NCBI RefSeq assembly: GCF_005844325.1
Contig: NZ_SPFY01000015.1
Coordinates: forward strand, 1-52,862
DNA: 52,862 nt
Origin: Collinsella aerofaciens
GTDB lineage: Bacteria; Actinomycetota; Coriobacteriia; Coriobacteriales; Coriobacteriaceae
Reading direction: 5' to 3'
How positions within the stretch are numbered: the stretch's first letter is position 1; each line of letters begins with the position of its first letter. Position numbers and translations under genes: made by a program. This document shows positions 24,977 through 33,186 of the stretch, in pieces. The notes below the pieces were generated by a model that was not told the DNA's origin, did no database searches, and saw nothing but the letters and a program-made list of their open reading frames with translations.

Positions 24977-25010
24977 GTTGAGCCATGGATTCCGAGCGCT
25001 CACACCGCGC

Positions 25011-25055
25011 AAAACAAAAAGGTAGATTTCCGGGCATGTCCCGAAAATCTACCTT
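25011..25055 (-). terminator. Terminator of the DUF188/DUF308 operon
   Basis: AAGGTAGATTT-CCGGG pairs with CCCGA-AAATCTACCTT; the minus strand continues TTTTTGTTTTG. Confidence 0.85.
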
Positions 25056-25057
25056 GG

Positions 25058-25540
25058 TTAGCGCAGCAGCTCGGTGAGGCTGCGCTTAAAGCGGGCCCGG
25101 TCTTCGCTGGTAAATGCCGCCGGACCGCGAGTGCGACCGCCGGCGCGGCGCACCTTCTTTTCCTCGTGGCGAATAAACAGTTGCATGTCGATGGTCGCCT
25201 TATCGTAGACGCGCCCGCGCACGCCGATGGCGGCGGCATCGCGCCCGAGCACCATGCTCGCCAAGCCAATGTCCTGCGTCACGACTACGTCGCCCGCCTG
25301 CAGGCGTTCGACAATGGCAAAGTCGGCGCTGTCGGCGCCCACGCTCACATCGAGCGTCGTGACCCAAAATCCGCGTCGCGCATGCTCGACGTCGCGCGGA
25401 TCGTCGCGGCGAATGTGGCGTTCCAGGTTCTGTGTGCTGTTGCCGGCGATAACGACGGCGACGCCCGCCCGCCGCGCGCAGTCAATCGACTCGCGCGTGA
25501 CCGGGCAGGCGTCTGCATCAATAAAGAGCGTTCGCGGCAT
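25058..25540 (-). CDS. YaiI/YqxD family protein (DUF188)
   Basis: A 160-residue protein of the DUF188 family, related to PIN/NYN nuclease folds. It has the N-terminal acidic motif FIDADACPV, RDDPRDVEHA in place of the usual GPDAAD-like region, DIVVTQDIGLA (here DVVVTQDIGLA), GRVYDKATID and a basic C-terminus RTRGPAAFTSEDRARF. The acidic residues could bind metal, but no activity is established. Its ATG directly follows the stop of the upstream DUF308 gene (TAGATG), so it is translationally coupled. Confidence 0.9.
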   Translation of the reverse strand: MPRTLFIDADACPVTRESIDCARRAGVAVVIAGNSTQNLERHIRRDDPRDVEHARRGFWVTTLDVSVGADSADFAIVERLQAGDVVVTQDIGLASMVLGRDAAAIGVRGRVYDKATIDMQLFIRHEEKKVRRAGGRTRGPAAFTSEDRARFKRSLTELLR

Positions 25541-26143
25541 CTAGTGCACCAGTTTGCCAAATTGAATAGCGCGAACAATCAGCGTTACGCCAAACACCAG
25601 CAGTGCGGTGCCGCTAAAGATGACGAGCATCTTGGCCGACCACAGCGGATAGATAAACACGAACATGCCGGCGATGATGGAGAGCGCGCCGCTCAGGATG
25701 GCGAGGGCACGGTTGGACGAAAGCTCGGACTCCAGAATGGACATGACACCTTCGACGATCCAGCCAAAGCCGGCCACGATAACCACCATCGTGGTGAGCG
25801 TCGCGGTCGAGAAGGCCTGGTTGCGCAGGATTATGACGCCGCCCAAGATAATGAGTAGGTTGGAGATGATGCTCGTCACGCGCCAGCCGGTGGGCAGCAG
25901 TGGCTCGAAAACAGCGGTAAACAGCCTGATCGCGGCCGTGATCACAAAGTAGAAGCCCAAGACGGTCGTTAGGAAGACGAGGGACTTGGCGGGCGCAAAC
26001 AGCAGTGCGATGCCGGCGACGAGCGCCAAGACGCCCGTGATGGCGTAAATCCAGCGCACGGCCTTGACGGCTTTGCCCGCCATGCTTTTCTCGTCAAATC
26101 CAAACTGGCTCGATTTTTGGTCATCGTTCTTAAAGATGCCCAT
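25541..26143 (-). CDS. HdeD-like membrane protein (DUF308)
   Basis: A 200-residue integral membrane protein with about six helices. Two or three repeats of a DUF308 unit are visible (ITGVLALVAGIALL, ISNLLIILGGVIIL, LAILSGALSIIAGMFVF). Residues 1-25 are hydrophilic. E. coli HdeD is linked to acid resistance, but the role of this homologue is unknown. The start at 26143 follows AAGGAGA. A 264-nt divergent region separates it from the nitroreductase gene; it holds no supported gene. Confidence 0.85.
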   Translation of the reverse strand: MGIFKNDDQKSSQFGFDEKSMAGKAVKAVRWIYAITGVLALVAGIALLFAPAKSLVFLTTVLGFYFVITAAIRLFTAVFEPLLPTGWRVTSIISNLLIILGGVIILRNQAFSTATLTTMVVIVAGFGWIVEGVMSILESELSSNRALAILSGALSIIAGMFVFIYPLWSAKMLVIFSGTALLVFGVTLIVRAIQFGKLVH

Positions 26144-26407
26144 AATGTCTCCTTTCCGTGCGGTGCACGTCGCGTTCATTGCTCTCCGTGCGGCGTACGC
26201 CAAAAGTGCTGCAACAAGTATCGCCCAAGGGCGCCGATGCATGGGGCGGGAAGGACGAATTGCCGCCCCACATTCCCGAATTGTTACTTTTGTTCCCGCT
26301 CCAGTGAGGATTAATCAACAATTGTAGAACATTACGCCGCTGTATGTAATTGCCAAGGTTTTAGGTTAGATTCTCCTAAGAACAATTGCCCGAAATTGGG
26401 GGTCCCT

Positions 26408-27079
26408 ATGAACGAAACAGTTCCCGCGGCGCCGTCGAGCGCGGAGTCGATGGCAAAGCAGGGTTGCGAAAAGCTCGGCTTGGACGCGTTTGATGCGTTG
26501 GTTCGCTGCGCCCGCACGTGCCGTCGCTTTGACGAGTCCATGCGCGTGCCGCGTGAGCTTTTGCTTGAGCTGGCGGAGCTGGCGCACCTGACTCCCTGTG
26601 GTGCCAATGCTCAGCGTCTGCGTTTTCATGTGGTAAGCGGTGCAGAGGACTGCGCGCGTGTATTTGACGAGCTTGCATGGGCCGGTGCGCTCAAGGATTG
26701 GCCGGGTCCCGATGAGGGCGAGCGCCCGACCGGCTACATCGCGATTCTTGCCGAGCGCGCCGTTCCGGGTAAGCCCGCCGCTCCTATTACTGAGGTCGAC
26801 ACGGGCATTGCCGCGCAGACGATGATGCTCGCCGCCCGCAGCGCCACGCCCGAGGTGGCTGCCTGCATGTTCAAGGCCTTTACGCCCCACGCGATCGATG
26901 CCATGGGGCTCGATAGCGATAAGTATGAGCTCAAGCTGATCATGGCGTTTGGCGTTCCGGCCGAGACGCAGGTGATCGATGCGATCGATTCCAACCCCGA
27001 CGGCTCAATTAATTACTGGCGCGACGAGGCGCAGGTGCACCACGTACCTAAGCGCCCGCTTGCCGACGTACTGGTGTAG
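26408..27079 (+). CDS. Nitroreductase-family flavoprotein
   Basis: A 223-residue FMN-dependent oxidoreductase. RTCRRFDESMRVPRELLLELAELA and TPCGANAQRLRFHVV correspond to the FMN phosphate and ring contacts at the N-terminus, and TEVDTGIAAQTMMLAA is the central helix. The C-terminal part keeps FGVPAE with no added domain. Such enzymes reduce nitro compounds, quinones or similar with NAD(P)H; the natural substrate is not predictable. The ATG at 26408 has only a weak GGGGG upstream. It is followed by the hairpin repeat at 27111. Confidence 0.85.
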   Translation: MNETVPAAPSSAESMAKQGCEKLGLDAFDALVRCARTCRRFDESMRVPRELLLELAELAHLTPCGANAQRLRFHVVSGAEDCARVFDELAWAGALKDWPGPDEGERPTGYIAILAERAVPGKPAAPITEVDTGIAAQTMMLAARSATPEVAACMFKAFTPHAIDAMGLDSDKYELKLIMAFGVPAETQVIDAIDSNPDGSINYWRDEAQVHHVPKRPLADVLV

Positions 27080-27110
27080 CTGAGCGTCACCGCGGTGTGA
27101 TCCGGCGGTA

Positions 27111-27146
27111 AACCACCACAAAGGTACCTGTCCCCTTTGCGGTGGT
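27111..27146. repeat. CCACCACAAAGG-type hairpin repeat, copy B1
   Basis: AACCACCACAAAGG pairs with CCTTTGCGGTGGT around TACCTGTCC. It ends five bases before the ribosome binding site of the next gene, so folding could affect its translation. Four more copies lie at 41487-44465. Confidence 0.85.
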
Positions 27147-27161
27147 GCGAGGGGAGGACGT

Positions 27162-27704
27162 GTGGCAGATTTGTATTTGGTGCGGCATGGGCAGACTGAG
27201 CTCAATGTGCAGAACATTTTGCAGGGTGGGCACGATTCGCCGCTTACGGCGCGCGGGCGCGAGCAGGCGCTGGCGACGCGCGCGGCGTTTGAGGCGCGTG
27301 GCGTGACCTTTGACCGTGTGTATTCCTCGCCGTTGGGCCGGGCGCGGCATACGGCTGAGCTAATTGCTGGTGAGGGCCGCTCGATAGAGCTGGTCGATGA
27401 CCTGCGCGAGTGGCATTTGGGCTCGCTGGAGGGTACATCAAATCGCGAGATGCCGCCGCAGCCCTGGGGTGATTATCCGGTGGCCTTTGGTGGCGAGTCT
27501 GAAGGCGAGCTCCAGTCGCGCATGGTCGCGGCGCTGTCCCACATCATGGCCAGGCCGCAGCACGACTGTGTGCTGGCAGTCTCCCACGGCTCTTCCTGCC
27601 AGGAGTTTCTTGAGTATGTGACTGGCAGGGGAGAGCTACCCGACAACGGTGCCGTGCTTCATTTTGGCTATTGCGACGGTGCGTTTTCGCTCCTTGATTG
27701 GTAA
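27162..27704 (+). CDS. Histidine phosphatase family protein (first of a tandem pair)
   Basis: A 180-residue phosphatase of the phosphoglycerate-mutase-like superfamily. LVRHGQTE carries the catalytic His9, the second His is in AVSHGSS, and Arg and Glu lie in YSSPLGRARHTAEL and LREWHLGSLEG. It is monomer-sized, as in cofactor-dependent phosphatases of sugar phosphates or alpha-ribazole. It starts at GTG after GGGGAGGA. The paralogue follows 17 nt downstream. Confidence 0.9.
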   Translation: MADLYLVRHGQTELNVQNILQGGHDSPLTARGREQALATRAAFEARGVTFDRVYSSPLGRARHTAELIAGEGRSIELVDDLREWHLGSLEGTSNREMPPQPWGDYPVAFGGESEGELQSRMVAALSHIMARPQHDCVLAVSHGSSCQEFLEYVTGRGELPDNGAVLHFGYCDGAFSLLDW

Positions 27705-27721
27705 CGAACGAAAGGACCCCT

Positions 27722-28357
27722 ATGAATAAAGACCTGTATCTGGTTCGTCATGGGCAGACAATATTCAACCTTAAGCGCATTATTCAGGGTTGGAGTGACT
27801 CGCCGCTCACGCAGCTGGGATGCGACCAGGCGGCGCGTGCCGGCATGTTCTTACGTGCGCGCGGCATTGAACCCGATCATGCCTACACCTCCACACTTCA
27901 TCGCACCGAGCAGACTATCGCCAACCTGTGGCCGGGCTTGGCGTACGAGCGCCTGGACGGTCTGCGTGAGTGGTTCTTTGGCGACTTTGAGGCCGAGCGC
28001 GTGATGCTTATGCCCGAGCGCCCGTGGCGAGATTTCTATCGTCAGTTTGGCGGCGAGGGCCAGATGCAGGTGCGCGAGCGCATGGCGGCGACGATAACCG
28101 ATCTTATGCGACGTCCGGACCACGAGTGTGTGCTCGCGGTGAGCCACGGTTCGGCTATCAAGGAGTTTTTGGACCACGTGCGGGGCGCGGCGGCCGACGA
28201 GCGCGAACGCGTGCCGGGCAACTGCTCAGTGCTGCATTTTGCGTTTGACGATGCGGCCGATACGTTTGAACTGGTCGAAGTCTTTACGCAGGAAGACTAC
28301 GCGCGCGAGCTGGGGCTTGAACCGCTCGTGGCTACTGCGGGTCCGCAGCGCGGATAA
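27722..28357 (+). CDS. Histidine phosphatase family protein (second of a tandem pair)
   Basis: A 211-residue paralogue of the preceding protein. LVRHGQTIFN gives the nucleophile His, YTSTLHRTEQT the Arg region, LREWFFGDFE the acid, and AVSHGSAIKEF the second His. It is longer by an insert near 160-175 (RGAAADERERV) and a C-terminal tail. GAAAGGA precedes the ATG. Tandem duplication followed by divergence is likely; substrates are unknown. Confidence 0.9.
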   Translation: MNKDLYLVRHGQTIFNLKRIIQGWSDSPLTQLGCDQAARAGMFLRARGIEPDHAYTSTLHRTEQTIANLWPGLAYERLDGLREWFFGDFEAERVMLMPERPWRDFYRQFGGEGQMQVRERMAATITDLMRRPDHECVLAVSHGSAIKEFLDHVRGAAADERERVPGNCSVLHFAFDDAADTFELVEVFTQEDYARELGLEPLVATAGPQRG

Positions 28358-28404
28358 CGCGAGCGCGGCGGCACGGGTCGTCGGCATAACTTCTCGACGC
28401 AAAA

Positions 28405-28450
28405 GGGGCGGAGATGCATGTACCTGCTGCATCTCCGCCCCCTGTTTGTT
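28405..28450. terminator. Terminator between convergent genes
   Basis: GGGGCGGAGATGCA pairs perfectly with TGCATCTCCGCCCC around a 9-nt loop, then CTGTTTGTT; on the other strand TTTTGCG follows. Confidence 0.85.
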
Positions 28451-28486
28451 GGGCTGCCGATTTTTGTGCTGGACGGTCTGGTCTTG

Positions 28487-29167
28487 CTAGAACCGCGCGA
28501 CCTGGTGCGTGAGCAGACCCGTCGGAACCTGCGCCGCGCCGCCGCTGACCTGCGCGGCGGGGAAGAGCGCAGCTACGGCAAAGTTGAACGGCTCTTTGCC
28601 CGTGTAGGTGCCGGCGGCACGTGCACCGTCGGCCAGGAGCTGTGATGCCTCGACTAGTGCGACAGCGTAGGCAGGGTCGTCGGCCAGTGCCGGCTCCGGC
28701 GCCTGGTCGAGCATGGCGCGGATGGCCCCGACGGCGTCCTCGCGCTTGACCTCCCACACGCGGTGCGTAATGCCGGCGGGGTCGGTGACGGCATAGAGTG
28801 AAGCGCCCTCTTTTGCGGCGCCGAGGATGATATCCATGACGGGAGAGGCTTCGTAGACAAGCGTTACGGGACGGGGCTGTACCTTGAGGTCGGCGATTGC
28901 GCGCGCAGCGGCGGTCGTATCGGCGGCAACCGCGTCGCCGCCCGCCAGCGCACCAACCGGGCAGATCGCCACGACACCTGTTACGCGCCCCGGCTCGCCC
29001 GAGCATTCGTACACGTAATACGCCGCGCCCGGGTCCTTGAGCATCAGGCCATCGGCAATGGCTCCGCGCAGAGCATCGTTGCCGCTCAGGATGCTGCCCA
29101 TTGCAGGCAGCGCCTCGAGCACGCGGTCCTGAGCCGGGCGGATGCAGGGAAACGGAAGTGCTTTCAT
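28487..29167 (-). CDS. Short DUF1015-like protein
   Basis: A 226-residue protein that resembles DUF1015 in outline: FPCIRPAQDRV at the start, AYYVYECSG, RPVTLVYEASP, and a segment THRVWEVKRED. It is about half the usual 400-residue length. It lacks the DGHHR motif, reading LADDPAYAVALVEAS where that motif would fall. DUF1015 genes often lie next to serA and serC in anaerobes, and both occur here 1.4-3.8 kb away, so a link to serine metabolism is plausible but unproven. It follows the M20 gene by 39 nt. The assignment is tentative. Confidence 0.6.
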   Translation of the reverse strand: MKALPFPCIRPAQDRVLEALPAMGSILSGNDALRGAIADGLMLKDPGAAYYVYECSGEPGRVTGVVAICPVGALAGGDAVAADTTAAARAIADLKVQPRPVTLVYEASPVMDIILGAAKEGASLYAVTDPAGITHRVWEVKREDAVGAIRAMLDQAPEPALADDPAYAVALVEASQLLADGARAAGTYTGKEPFNFAVAALFPAAQVSGGAAQVPTGLLTHQVARF

Positions 29168-29206
29168 GGGCGGTCCTAACGCACGAGTCGGTTTGTTCGC
29201 GGCTTA

Positions 29207-30427
29207 TTATGCCCCAACTTGGCCGCTCGCGTCCCAGAGCACGTTATCGGCGAGCGCGATCAGCACCTGCTGACAACGAACGATATCGGCATGGGGCACA
29301 TATTCGTTGGGCTTGTGCGCGAGCGCGAGCGACCCGGGACCGTAGCTCATGCAATTGCGGTTACCTGTCTTGCCGGCAATGACAGCGGTGTCGGTGTAGC
29401 CGGTAAAGAAGCCGACGGTCGTGTCCGCCCCCGTCACGTCATCGGCGGCACGCTTGAGCGCGGCTAGAAGAGGAGAGCTTGGATCGCGCTCGATAGCGGG
29501 GCGGTCGCCTGTCACGGTGTAGCTTCCATGGCAGCCGGGGACCGCGGCTTCGGCAACGGCGATGGCCTGCTCTACCATGCGCGTCGCGGCGGCCGTATCG
29601 GTCGGCGGGGTCAGGCGCATGTCGACCCAGACTTTGGCGCGGTCGGGCACGACATAGGGGCGATATCCGCCCTCGATTTGGCCAAACGTGATGGTCGAAG
29701 GCCCCAGCTCATCGTGCGCGGGCAGCGCCACAAACGCGCGACGGAGCGAACACACGACCTCGGCCATGGCGGCGACGGCATCCGCGCCCTTCCACGGCTG
29801 GCTCGCATGCGCCGTTACGCCAGCCATTTCAATCTCGAGCCACGTGCGCCCCTTGTGCGCCACCTGGATCTGTCCGTCGGTGGGTTCGGTGTCCAGCACC
29901 CATTCGCGCGAGCCGACCCAGCCGGCATCGATCGCGGCCTCTGAGCCGCGCATAAAGTCCTCCTCGTCGACCGAGCAAATGAGTGAGAAGCCACGGCGGG
30001 GCAGCTCGCCTTCTGCCGCCACGCGCTCGAGCGTATGGACCAGTGCGGCAATGGCGCAGGCCAGACCACCCTTCATATCGCAGGCACCGCGGCCATAGAG
30101 TTTATCGTTGCGCACGATCGCTCCGAGCGGCGGAATGTCCGCGTCCCAGCCATCGCCCAGCGTAACGGTATCCATATGGCAGATATAGACGAGCCGTGGC
30201 TCGTCGCTCAGTCCCGGCACGGTGACCATAAGGTTGCGGCGCCCGGGCAGCACCTCGAGTTCCTCAACCTGCACGGCATGGAGCACCGGATGGCTCAGCT
30301 GTGCCACCCGTTCCTCAACCAACGCTTTGATATAGCGCTCAATCTCGTCCTCATACGCACCCGGGTCTGAGCTGTCGATCCGCACGAGTCCTTGCGTAAG
30401 CCGCCAAGCAAAATCTGTATCAACCAT
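29207..30427 (-). CDS. M20 metallopeptidase, ArgE/DapE type
   Basis: A 406-residue deacylase or peptidase. Metal ligands are visible in CHMDT, GRGACDMKGG, VDEEDFM, DTEPTDG and the C-terminal LAHKPNEYVPHAD. A dimerisation lid lies between (THASQPWKGADA). This group contains acetylornithine and succinyl-diaminopimelate deacylases and related dipeptidases; the exact substrate cannot be chosen. GAGGTG precedes the ATG at 30427. Upstream, an inverted ATACA/TGTAT sits near TTGACA on the minus strand, a possible promoter. It is transcribed with the DUF1015-like gene. Confidence 0.82.
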   Translation of the reverse strand: MVDTDFAWRLTQGLVRIDSSDPGAYEDEIERYIKALVEERVAQLSHPVLHAVQVEELEVLPGRRNLMVTVPGLSDEPRLVYICHMDTVTLGDGWDADIPPLGAIVRNDKLYGRGACDMKGGLACAIAALVHTLERVAAEGELPRRGFSLICSVDEEDFMRGSEAAIDAGWVGSREWVLDTEPTDGQIQVAHKGRTWLEIEMAGVTAHASQPWKGADAVAAMAEVVCSLRRAFVALPAHDELGPSTITFGQIEGGYRPYVVPDRAKVWVDMRLTPPTDTAAATRMVEQAIAVAEAAVPGCHGSYTVTGDRPAIERDPSSPLLAALKRAADDVTGADTTVGFFTGYTDTAVIAGKTGNRNCMSYGPGSLALAHKPNEYVPHADIVRCQQVLIALADNVLWDASGQVGA

Positions 30428-30505
30428 AGGCACCTCACAGATAGTTAGGTCAACATACAGATTGTATGTCAAGAAGCGGCTCGGTGTATTTAATGGAGTG
30501 CTCAC

Positions 30506-30542
30506 AAAAACGGGGGCGCCTCTCGTGCGAAAGGCGTCCCCG
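30506..30542 (-). terminator. Terminator of the serC-serA operon
   Basis: On the minus strand GGGGACGCCT pairs with AGGCGCCCCC, followed by GTTTTTGTG. A further hairpin, TGACGGGCAG/CTGCCCGTCA, lies closer to the serA stop at 30560-30592. Confidence 0.85.
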
Positions 30543-30604
30543 CGGGCATTCAATGTCAGTGACGGGCAGGCCACATGGGGAACTGCCCGTCAGATCAGCC
30601 GGCG

Positions 30605-31768
30605 CTATTTGATTACGCGCACGCGATACATCGACGGAATCTGCTTGAGTGCCTCGATGGTGCTGCTGTCCAGGTGCTCGTCGGTGTCGAACATGGTGTA
30701 GGCGTTCTCGCCGGCGGACTCGTTGGTCATACGCTGCACGTTGGCGTTGTCCTTGGCCAGGATGGCCGTGATCTGGCCGATCATGTTGGGCACGTTGGCG
30801 TGCAGGCAGGCGATGCGGCTCGCGGCGCGCGCCTTGCCCATGCTGCAGGCGGGGTAGTTGACGCTGTGCGCGATGTTGCCGTTCTCCAGGTAATCCTTGA
30901 GCTCGCTGATGGCCATGTCGGCGCAGTTGGCCTCGGCCTCGCCAGTGCCGGCGCCCGAGTGCGTGGTGATAAACGTGTTGGGCATCTTGACGGTCTTGGG
31001 CGTGGCGAAGTCGCAGCTAAACCAGCTCAGCTTGCCCTCGCGCAGGGCAGCGTCGACGGCGTCCTCGTCAATGATGGTTTCGCGCGCGTAGTTGATGAGC
31101 ACGGCGCCCGGGGCCAGCAGGTTGATCTGCTCGGTGCTGATCATACCGATGGTGTCGGCCTTGCTGGGCACGTGCACGGTGAGATAGTCGCAGCCGCGGC
31201 AGAGGTCCTCGAGCGTGCCCACGCGCTGCACCTCGCGGCTCAGCACCCATGCGTGCTCGACGGAAATGAACGGATCGTAGCCGTAGACGTCCATGCCCAG
31301 ATCGACGCAGGCGTTGGCGACCTTGGATCCCACGTTGCCCAGACCGATGACGCCGATGCGCTTGCCCTTGAGCTCGCGGCCCACAAAGGCCTTCTTGGCT
31401 TTTTCGGCATCGACCTGGATCTCGGGGTCGTCGGCGTTGTCGCGCACCCAGTTCATCGATTGCACCACGCCGCGGCTCGAGAGCACCAGCATGCCTAGGA
31501 CGAGCTCCTTAACGGCGTTGCTGTTGGCACCGGGGGAGTTAAAGACGACGACGCCCTTCTTGGCGTACTCCTCGACGGGGATGTTGTTGACGCCGGCGCC
31601 GCAGCGGGCGATGGCGCGGATGCCCTCGGGCAGCTCGTAGCCGTGCAGGTCAGTCGAGCGCATCAGGATGGCGTCGGCCTCCTCGGCGGTGCTCACAAAT
31701 TCGTAGCCCTCGCCAAACTCGACTTTGCCGTCCTTGGTGATGTCGTCGATGGTCTTAATCTTGCGCAT
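30605..31768 (-). CDS. serA: D-3-phosphoglycerate dehydrogenase
   Basis: A 387-residue enzyme for the first step of serine synthesis. The substrate domain reads RSTDLHGYELP and RCGAGVNNIP. The Rossmann domain has GVIGLGNVGSKVA and YDPF. The catalytic Arg is in YARETIIDE. The active-site His would be in THSGAGTGEAE. Residues from about 320 form an ACT-like regulatory domain (NVPNMIGQITAILAKDNANVQRM). It is the short type without the intervening domain. AAGGAG precedes the ATG. It lies 70 nt after serC on the same strand. Confidence 0.95.
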   Translation of the reverse strand: MRKIKTIDDITKDGKVEFGEGYEFVSTAEEADAILMRSTDLHGYELPEGIRAIARCGAGVNNIPVEEYAKKGVVVFNSPGANSNAVKELVLGMLVLSSRGVVQSMNWVRDNADDPEIQVDAEKAKKAFVGRELKGKRIGVIGLGNVGSKVANACVDLGMDVYGYDPFISVEHAWVLSREVQRVGTLEDLCRGCDYLTVHVPSKADTIGMISTEQINLLAPGAVLINYARETIIDEDAVDAALREGKLSWFSCDFATPKTVKMPNTFITTHSGAGTGEAEANCADMAISELKDYLENGNIAHSVNYPACSMGKARAASRIACLHANVPNMIGQITAILAKDNANVQRMTNESAGENAYTMFDTDEHLDSSTIEALKQIPSMYRVRVIK

Positions 31769-31837
31769 GAAAAACTCCTTAGCAGGTTTGGTTTAAACAG
31801 GTGGTTTGAAGTGGCTGGTCGGCCCGCGCGTTGCGGG

Positions 31838-32962
31838 CTAGTTAGATCGCGGGCTCAAACTACGCTGCGTTTCGAAGTCCTTCATGTACGAGGCCAGTGC
31901 CTGCACGTCTTCCATGGTTACGGCGTTGTAGACGCTGGCGCGCATGCCGCCCACCAGGCGATGGCCCTTGACGTTTTGAATCTGGTGCTCGGCCGCGCCT
32001 GCGACAAAGGCCGCGTCGAGTTCGGCGTCGCCGGTGCGGAAGGTGACATTGGCGATGGAGCGGCTGTCGGCCTGCGTGGTGCCATGGAACAGCTCGCTGT
32101 GCTCGAGCAGGTCGTAGAGCAGGTTGGCCTTGGCCCAGTTGCGCTCGGCCATGGCGGCAAGTCCGCCGGTCTCCTCGACCCAATGGAACACCTTGCCGCA
32201 CACGTAGATGCCAAAGGTGTTGGGCGTGTTGAGCATGGAGCCCTTGGCGGCCTGGGCCTTAAGGTCCATGTACTGCGGTGTCTGCGCAAAGGCGGGGCCG
32301 TCGGCGATGAGGTCGTCGCGCACGATAACCACGGTCACGCCCGCGGCGCCGGCGTTTTTCTGAGCGCCGGCGTAGATGAGCCCGTAGCGCTCGACGTCGA
32401 GCGGCTGCGACAGAAAGCAGCTCGAGACATCTGCGACCAGCGGTACGTCGCCGCAAGCGGGCAGCTCGTGGTACATGGTGCCAAAGATGGTGTTGTTCTG
32501 GCAGATGTAAACGTAGTCGAGCCCGTCGCCCGCGGCCTCGGCGGCAATGCGCGCGTTGATGTCGGCCATGTCGGGGATGCGGTCGAAGTTGGTGTCCTCG
32601 GAACTCGCGAGCAGCACGGCCTCGCCGTACTTGTCGGCTTCTTTGTATGCCTTGTTGGCAAAGTTGCCGGTCACGACGTAGCCGGCGCGGCCGCGGCGCA
32701 TGAGGTTCATCGGGATGCCCGCAAACTGTAGCGTGGCGCCGCCCTGCAAAAATAGGACGTGGTAGTTGTTCGGGATGCTCAGCAGGCGACGCAGGGTTGC
32801 CTCGGCGTCGTCGATGATCTGCTGGTACATGCTAGATCGATGGCTCATCTCGAGCACGGACATGCCGCAACCGCGGTAGTCCATCATCTCGTCGGCGATC
32901 TCGGCGAGCACGCTTGTGGGCAGTGCGGCCGGGCCAGCTGAGAAGTTGTGCACACGTGCCAT
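31838..32962 (-). CDS. serC: Phosphoserine aminotransferase
   Basis: A 374-residue PLP enzyme converting 3-phosphohydroxypyruvate and glutamate to phosphoserine. FSAGPAALP is the typical start. Other landmarks are FLQGGATLQF, the PLP-contacting VADVSSCFLSQPLD, and Lys202 in YAGAQKNAG, which forms the Schiff base. C-terminal GHRLVGGMRASVYNA binds substrate phosphate. It is the first gene of serC-serA. No serB follows, so the phosphatase step must be encoded elsewhere or by an unrelated phosphatase. Confidence 0.96.
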   Translation of the reverse strand: MARVHNFSAGPAALPTSVLAEIADEMMDYRGCGMSVLEMSHRSSMYQQIIDDAEATLRRLLSIPNNYHVLFLQGGATLQFAGIPMNLMRRGRAGYVVTGNFANKAYKEADKYGEAVLLASSEDTNFDRIPDMADINARIAAEAAGDGLDYVYICQNNTIFGTMYHELPACGDVPLVADVSSCFLSQPLDVERYGLIYAGAQKNAGAAGVTVVIVRDDLIADGPAFAQTPQYMDLKAQAAKGSMLNTPNTFGIYVCGKVFHWVEETGGLAAMAERNWAKANLLYDLLEHSELFHGTTQADSRSIANVTFRTGDAELDAAFVAGAAEHQIQNVKGHRLVGGMRASVYNAVTMEDVQALASYMKDFETQRSLSPRSN

Positions 32963-33097
32963 CTTCTAGTCTCCCTCGTAGTCGTTTGAACGTTCGGGAT
33001 ACTTTAGCACAGTGGAGCGCCAGGCGCGACCGCATCACGGTAAAACTCGACTGCGCCGCTATGATTTACAGTATGGTTACATGGGAGAGGGGCGACC

Positions 33098-33166
33098 TTA
33101 CTCCTCAGGCAAATCCAAATCTGCGAGCGAAGACATGAGGTTCTCTAGGCGCTTGATCTCTTCGTC
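33098..33166 (-). pseudogene. C-terminal remnant of an unidentified gene
   Basis: The minus strand encodes 22 residues, DEEIKRLENLMSSLADLDLP plus two Glu, ending in TAA, but is cut off upstream by a stop. The sequence reads like a natural charged C-terminal helix. The rest of 32963-33186 shows no gene. Confidence 0.4.
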
Positions 33167-33186
33167 CTAAATTAGCTACCTCCTAG

